Assembly (NCBI GenBank): GCA_010030955.1
Contig: RHBP01000027.1
Coordinates: 1-14,461 of the forward strand
DNA: 14,461 bases
Source of the DNA: Synechococcaceae bacterium WBB_10_009
GTDB taxonomy: Bacteria > Cyanobacteriota > Cyanobacteriia > PCC-6307 > Cyanobiaceae
Reading direction: 5' to 3'
Position 1 is the stretch's first letter. Every line of letters starts with the position of its first letter. Below, one piece after another: positions 14,411 to 14,461 of this stretch. The translations under genes and the position numbers were made by a program. The notes under the pieces were generated by a model. It saw only the letters and a program-made list of their open reading frames with translations, made no database searches and was not told where the DNA came from.

Positions 14411-14461
14411 GGGCGGCGCTCCGGTGCCGGCTGTTGCGGGTGTTGTTGGGGGCTGGACTGC
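14407..14461 (+). CDS. possible start of a further exported protein, cut by the window end
   Basis: A GTG overlapping the lipoprotein stop as GTGA opens a frame reading RAALRCRLLRVLLGAGL to the last base. That is a basic n-region followed by a hydrophobic core, as in a signal peptide. Four-base overlaps of this kind are common in this window. Only 18 codons are visible, so the call is weak. Confidence 0.4.
   Translation, partial: MRAALRCRLLRVLLGAGL

Noticed and set aside
1..14461. Cyanobacterial HIP1 octamer (GCGATCGC), CRISPR repeats, tRNA genes, insertion-sequence ends
   Set aside because: Reading through the sequence I found only partial matches such as CCGATCGC and no repeat arrays, cloverleaf or transposase sequence; a computed search would be needed to be certain.

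Overview
The window is about 14.5 kb of very GC-rich DNA, and almost every real codon ends in G or C. The gene content suggests a unicellular picocyanobacterium of the Cyanobium / GC-rich Synechococcus type. The pointers are a NatFGH-BgtA-type amino-acid ABC operon, a fused NDH-2-like/SelD selenophosphate synthetase, an OprB-family porin and a PGM1-related ATP-grasp ligase. The organism assignment is inferred from gene content and composition; no rRNA or other marker gene is present.

Left arm (1-4829, mostly minus strand). A plus-strand gene enters from the left edge and ends at 141. Its 3' end overlaps the tail of a convergent minus-strand ATP-grasp (peptide ligase PGM1-related) gene. Upstream of that gene, and on the same strand, lie an OprB-like porin, a 57-residue small gene, a 101-residue small cysteine-containing protein followed by a hairpin, and pyrC (dihydroorotase).

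Central operon (4920-10489, plus strand). Divergent from pyrC runs a tightly coupled amino-acid import operon: lipoprotein substrate-binding protein, permease NatG, permease NatH and ATPase BgtA. An integral-membrane GT39-type glycosyltransferase follows. Every junction is a 1- or 4-base stop/start overlap. The first permease gene carries an in-frame TAG at 6362-6364, inside the conserved Y-[VI]-E segment. The rest of its frame is otherwise perfect, so the transporter is either disabled, dependent on readthrough, or affected by a sequence error.

Right arm (10490-14461). A 70-residue conserved-looking small protein precedes a 723-residue FAD oxidoreductase-SelD fusion. The fusion overlaps tail to tail with a minus-strand secreted beta-rich protein that has an internal duplication. 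The signal peptide of that protein lies in another frame, which implies a one-base lesion near 13618. Between it and a plus-strand coiled-coil lipoprotein gene is a short minus-strand peptide resembling the C-terminal end of a LuxR/NarL-type response regulator, probably a gene remnant. A further plus-strand gene may begin at 14407 and run off the window.

I see no tRNA, rRNA, CRISPR array, insertion sequence or prophage gene. No novel multi-gene defence or biosynthetic system could be supported. The most interesting points are the interrupted permease, the split secreted protein, the convergent overlaps, and the small or broken genes that an ordinary gene caller would miss.
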